Part shown: in pieces, positions 60,254 through 64,000 of the stretch
Position numbering within the stretch: the stretch's first letter is position 1
Layout: each line of letters opens with the position of its first letter
NCBI GenBank assembly: GCA_963920765.1
Contig: OY987243.1
Span: forward strand, 26,159,419-26,223,418
DNA length: 64,000 nt
Direction: 5' to 3'
DNA from: Ulota crispa
Lineage: Eukaryota > Streptophyta > Bryopsida > Orthotrichales > Orthotrichaceae
Program-made: the position numbers and the translations under genes
Notes under the pieces: generated by a model
Database searches by the model: none
What the model was told of the DNA's origin: nothing
What the model saw: the letters and a program-made list of their open reading frames with translations, nothing else

Positions 60254-63152
60254 ATGGATGATGTTGAAAGTGCTCTTCAACTAAAATGCAATGACAAATG
60301 TAATATTGACAATGCAAAAGAAGCTAAAAACAGAGCTAGGGCTGCCAAAAAGTTGTCATGCGCAGTAGGATTATGTGTTGTTTTTATCATAGGCGAGGTT
60401 ATAGGAGGAGTGATTTCCAATAGTTTAGCCATATTAACAGATGCTGCACATCTCCTTTCAGACATTGCTGGTTTTGCCATTGCTTTATTTGCAATTTATG
60501 CATCTGGGTGGGAAGCCACTCCACGTCAGACATTTGGTTATTATAGATTGGAAATTTTAGGAGCATTGGTTTCTATTCAAATAATATGGTTGGTAACAGG
60601 CGTCTTGGTATACGAAGCAATACTCCGATTTATTCACCCTGATAAAAACATAAATGGATTAATCATGTTTTGTGTAGCTTGTGGTGGACTTGGTATCAAT
60701 ATTATTATAATGCTCACACTTGGTCATGAAGGCCATGGACATAGCCATAGCCATGACCATGATCATGGCCACTCCCATGAACATAGTAATGAACATCATC
60801 ATGAACATAATAATTACAAGAAGAAACATCATTCTGAATTGCTGCACAACAAGGAACACAAGCATTCAAGTGATCACGAACATGATAAGCCCAAAAAAGG
60901 ATTCAATGTGTTATGTTGTTTTGGTATATTATATACATTTTGAGCCCATGAATCATATATATTTCAATACAATCTGGAATGAAATAAGCAAATTGATATA
61001 TGCACATCTGGGGTTTGATATATGCATATCAAGGGGATAAATTTTAGATATTTATACAAGGAAATCATGTTTGAATCTATATAAAGTTGATAAAGACTGT
61101 GACCTAACCTAAGATTGTGACCTAATGTATAGTATATTATAAGTTAGGTCATAATTTTTGTCAACTTTTTGTAGATTTGACCATGGTTTCCCTGTAGTGG
61201 ATTACCATCAACAAGCTAAATTTGAAAAAAATGAATTTAGATTTAGAATTGAAGACCTTGATTTTGTTTAGAATCACAAAGGAAGTTACAATTGAACAAC
61301 ACCCAATGGGAAAGTTTTGCTTTTTTTTACAAACAAAAATAAAAGTAACAGTTTTCCCCCTCGCTAAGCTTTTTCATTAGGCATTGTTCAATTGTAACCA
61401 TGGTTGTCACATTGGACCGCCCGTTTGTTGGCTTGCATATTTGCCTGAAGTGGCTGATTGAGGTCATGGTCCCTCTAATAAACTCAACTCATAGTTGACT
61501 TTAAAAAATGGTACAAAATGATAAAAAAAACTTCTTTTTGTACATGTTGGTGACATTCATTATTGCCAACATGAAGTCAAAACACGGATTCAAAGCCATA
61601 TCGCGTAATAAAAATAGAAAATGATAATTCAATCCTTCCATTTTTAGGTCAAAAACCCTAAAAATGCCCTAAAAACAAAACTCACTACTGTCTTTTTTGT
61701 GTGTGTGCATGTGTTATCCAACAGCCAAAACTTGCCCAAAGTAACAACCATGATTGTAGCCTCCTTTGTGGTTCTAAACCAAATCAAGATTTCTAAACCT
61801 AAATCCAAATTCAAACTTTCCAAACTTAGCTTGTTGATGGTAGATATCTAAAATCCATAATGTACTTCATTACAAATTGGGATTGACTAATAGTGTGCTA
61901 ACATAGTTCAAACTTGAATAATGATATTTTGAAACATGAGAAAATTTTACAGATACCCTTGAAGTCTGCCATGTTTGTACAGGTACCCTTGGTTTTCCAG
62001 AAATTGCACAAATACCCTTGGGTCATAGTTTTTAGGTGTTTGTTTTTTTATGCACGCTACTTCCTTCATGATCACTGTTAAATTAAGGAGTGCAATAGAT
62101 TAGAAAAGAAGCAGCATGCGCACAAGGGAGAAAGAAATAACATGCTCAATAGAACAAACGACTAAAAATTATGGTTCAAGGGAATTTGTGCAATTTTTAC
62201 AAAACTAGGGTATTTGTACAAATATGGCAAACTTCACTACAAGAAATTGTATCCTAATTGACATGTCCAAATTGACTAAATGTGTCCAAAATAACAAAAA
62301 AACTGTCAAATTAGACAATTTTTGTAGATTTAGCCATGTTGATTTGGACATATTTTTGTTATTTTGGACAATTTCCCTTGTAGTGCTCTTCAAAGTATCC
62401 CTAAAATTTTCTCTTGAAACATTGGCATAAACATATAAGATATTTATTGGTTTTCATTGTTGATATTAGGAACAAAAAAACACCATCATCATCAATCATC
62501 TAGCAAGACACCATCATCAATAGATGTCAAAAGAAAAGAAACCCATCACAAGTTGCATGATCATGAACGTGATGATGAAGACAATGAGGCTCATGAAATA
62601 AGCATAATTGAACAATACAAGGAAGAAGAGAATCATCCCAAGCATAATAGATCAACAAGTGTGAAACTTGACAAAGACCTTCATCAACATAATCCCAAAC
62701 ATGCAGCTGAAAGCATAAACATTCGTGTTGCGTATTTGCATGCTTTTGGTGATTTTGTGCAAAGTATTGGAGTCATGATTGCAGGAGTGATTATTTGGAT
62801 TAAGCCTGAGTTTTATATTGTGGATCCCATATGCACCATTGCTTTCTCAGTCATGGTTTTAGCCACAACTTATAACATGATTCGAGAAATTGTAAGCATA
62901 CTAATGGAAAGCACTCCAAGGGAAATTGATGCAAGTGCCCTTGAAGCTGGTTTGTTGAAATTAGACGGCGTTGATGAAGTGCATGAACTTCATATTTGGG
63001 CCATTACTGTTGGTAGGTCATTACTTGCTTGTCATATTCAAGCTGGTTCCAACTCGGATACTAATGAAGTTCTTCATACTGTAACTGATTATGTTGAAAA
63101 GGTGTATAATATTAGTCATGTAACAATCCAAGTAGAACAAAAAGTGTCTTAG
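60254..63152 (+). CDS. MTP1: Zinc transporter of the cation diffusion facilitator family, MTP1-like (2 exons)
   Basis: Exons 60254-60923 and 62470-63152; G/GTATAT donor and TTAG acceptor rejoin the frame (Gly224), giving 450 aa. Six membrane helices are expected: about 34-55, 58-82, 102-122, 134-156, 306-330, 337-360. The Zn-site HxxxD motifs are both intact: His66/Asp70 in helix 2 (DAAHLLSD) and His314/Asp318 in helix 5 (HAFGD). Helices 4 and 5 are separated by a long His-rich loop (about 158-300; GHGHSHSHDHDHGHSHEH), typical of plant MTP1-group Zn/H+ antiporters of the vacuolar membrane. The C-terminal domain carries VHELHIWAIT. It is longer than Arabidopsis MTP1 (about 398 aa), mostly in the loop. 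The intron falls inside the loop; Arabidopsis MTP1 has no intron in its coding region, as I recall. Codon use is markedly AT-rich compared with the receptor kinase. Start is the first ATG of the frame. Confidence 0.93.
61013..61862. mobile_element. FB2 foldback copy 5 in the MTP intron, interrupted twice
   Basis: FB2 text (ATTGAACAACACCCAATGGG, then its inverse) is split by a CACTA-like mini-element relative at 61051-61199 (ends ACAAGGAAATCATG and CCATGGTTTCCCTGTAGTG) and by a second element at 61400-61751 (ends ATGGTTGTCACATTGG and, reversed, ATGGTTGTTACTTTGG). Confidence 0.65.
61931..62417. mobile_element. Inverted-repeat element in the MTP intron with nested CACTA-like element 62235-62385
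   Basis: Outer ends GAGAAAATTTTACAGATACC and, reversed, GAGAAAATTTTAGGGATAC. The nested 151-bp element starts CACTACAAGAAATTGT, ends ACAATTTCCCTTGTAGTG, and is flanked by CTT and CTC. The outer element ends about 50 bases before the exon 2 acceptor. Confidence 0.7.
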
Positions 63153-63426
63153 TTTATTTTCTTCTTTTTGTGTATATGTTTATCTTGTTTTGATTTGATG
63201 TTTCCAATTAGAATTGTTGGCATTTTGATTTGTTATTAATTATGCCTAAAGTAATTGTTTTGAAATCTTTTAATCAACTTGTTTGGTTGCATCGGCAATT
63301 GAGCCATTATAAGGTTTACTATAGTTTTGGATATAAAATGTTGTAAAATATCAATCTTGCAACCATTCAATGAAATAAGTTTGTGCAATTGAAGTCCATT
63401 TTAATTTTTGTGTTTATATGATAGAA

Positions 63427-63531
63427 CAAGCTAGTTCCAACTCGGTTACTAATGAAGTTTGTTCCAACTCAGTTACTAATGAAGTTCTCTATATTGAAAA
63501 GGTGTAAAATATTAGTCATGTAACAACCCAA
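63427..63531 (+). pseudogene. Duplicated 3' coding end of MTP1 (broken)
   Basis: AAGCTAGTTCCAACTCGGTT through TATTAGTCATGTAACAACCC copies exon 2 bases about 63039-63137. A 33-base stretch is itself repeated and a TAA appears early (GGTGTAAAATATTAG). The following 300 bases copy the 3' UTR (63150-63425), so the whole tandem unit is about 390 bp, ending near 63830. No upstream exon exists, so it cannot make protein. Confidence 0.85.
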
Positions 63532-63830
63532 GTAGAACAAAAAAAATCTTAACTTAGTTTATTTTTGTGTATATGTTTTTGTCTTGTTTTGGTTTGTTGT
63601 TTCCAATGAGAATTGCTTGCATTTTGATTTGTTATTCATTATGCCAAAAGCAATTGTTTTAGAATTCTTTTGATCCACTTGTTTGGTTGCATTTGGCAAT
63701 TGAGCCATTTCAAGGTCTACTATAGTTTTGGATATAATGTTGTAAAATATCAATCTTACAACCATTCAATGAGATGAGTTTGTGTAATTGGAGTCCATTT
63801 CATGTTTTATGTTTATAAAATAGAACAATG
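63531..63830. repeat. Second copy of the MTP1 3' UTR
   Basis: Aligns with about 63150-63425 (CTTGTTTGGTTGCATTTGGC, GGATATAATGTTGTAAAATA, CAACCATTCAATGAGAT). 63831-64000 is unremarkable AT-rich sequence. Confidence 0.85.
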
Positions 63831-64000
63831 CAATACATTCTATAGAGATTACAATAAATGATCTTCTAGATTGTGTAATAAATATTGAAAATTTTTGTGA
63901 ATCTTTTTTTAAGACAAAATAAAAGAAGTATGATTTGAACCAATTCTCTTGGTACACAATGTTTGGCATTTGCAATGCATGCTGCAACATTCTAAAAGTA

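Overview
This is nuclear DNA of a land plant. Five plant-type genes, two of them split into 8 and 10 exons with GT-AG introns, sit in AT-rich, repeat-filled intergenic DNA, and two short plastid (psaB, psbD) fragments lie inside introns. Species cannot be named from sequence alone; the piggyBac-like elements and gene structures made me think of a non-seed plant (bryophyte or lycophyte), but that is a weak inference.

Layout. 1-1203 (-): 5' part of a DREB-type AP2/ERF transcription factor that runs off the left edge; its start codon abuts a minisatellite (1204-1905). 1.9-16 kb: no gene, a dense field of non-autonomous DNA transposons. 16151-22115 (-): OTU deubiquitinase of the OTLD1 type with a C-terminal UBA, 8 coding exons, 652 aa predicted. 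22.1-29.2 kb: repeats. 29750-33709 (+): RPK2/TOAD2-type LRR receptor kinase with a long Pro-Gln tail. 33.7-39.2 kb: repeats. 39355-40214 (-): weak candidate gene, divergent from 40418-47712 (+), a 10-exon PTAR1-like prenyltransferase alpha-subunit-repeat protein of 543 aa. 48-60 kb: repeats, with a cluster of six elements at 51.4-56.6 kb. 60254-63152 (+): MTP1-like vacuolar-type Zn transporter (CDF family), two exons, 450 aa, followed by a partial tandem duplication of its own 3' end.

The genes do not form an operon or an obvious pathway; they are ordinary single plant genes. The most striking content is the repeat fraction. At least 16 elements have ends beginning CCC(C/T)TTAA... or CCCCTAAAGG..., and most are flanked by TTAA, the hallmark of piggyBac transposons. 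They range from 84 to about 930 bp and carry no transposase here. One is nested in a different MITE whose uninterrupted relative is also in the window, giving a natural empty site. Other families are CACTA-like mini-elements with 3-bp duplications, Stowaway-like elements (CTCCCTCTGTCCC ends, TA duplications) in the PTAR1 introns, and several long foldback elements.

Exon boundaries were derived by hand from reading frame, GT-AG sites and family conservation. Intergenic statements mean only that nothing was recognised by eye.
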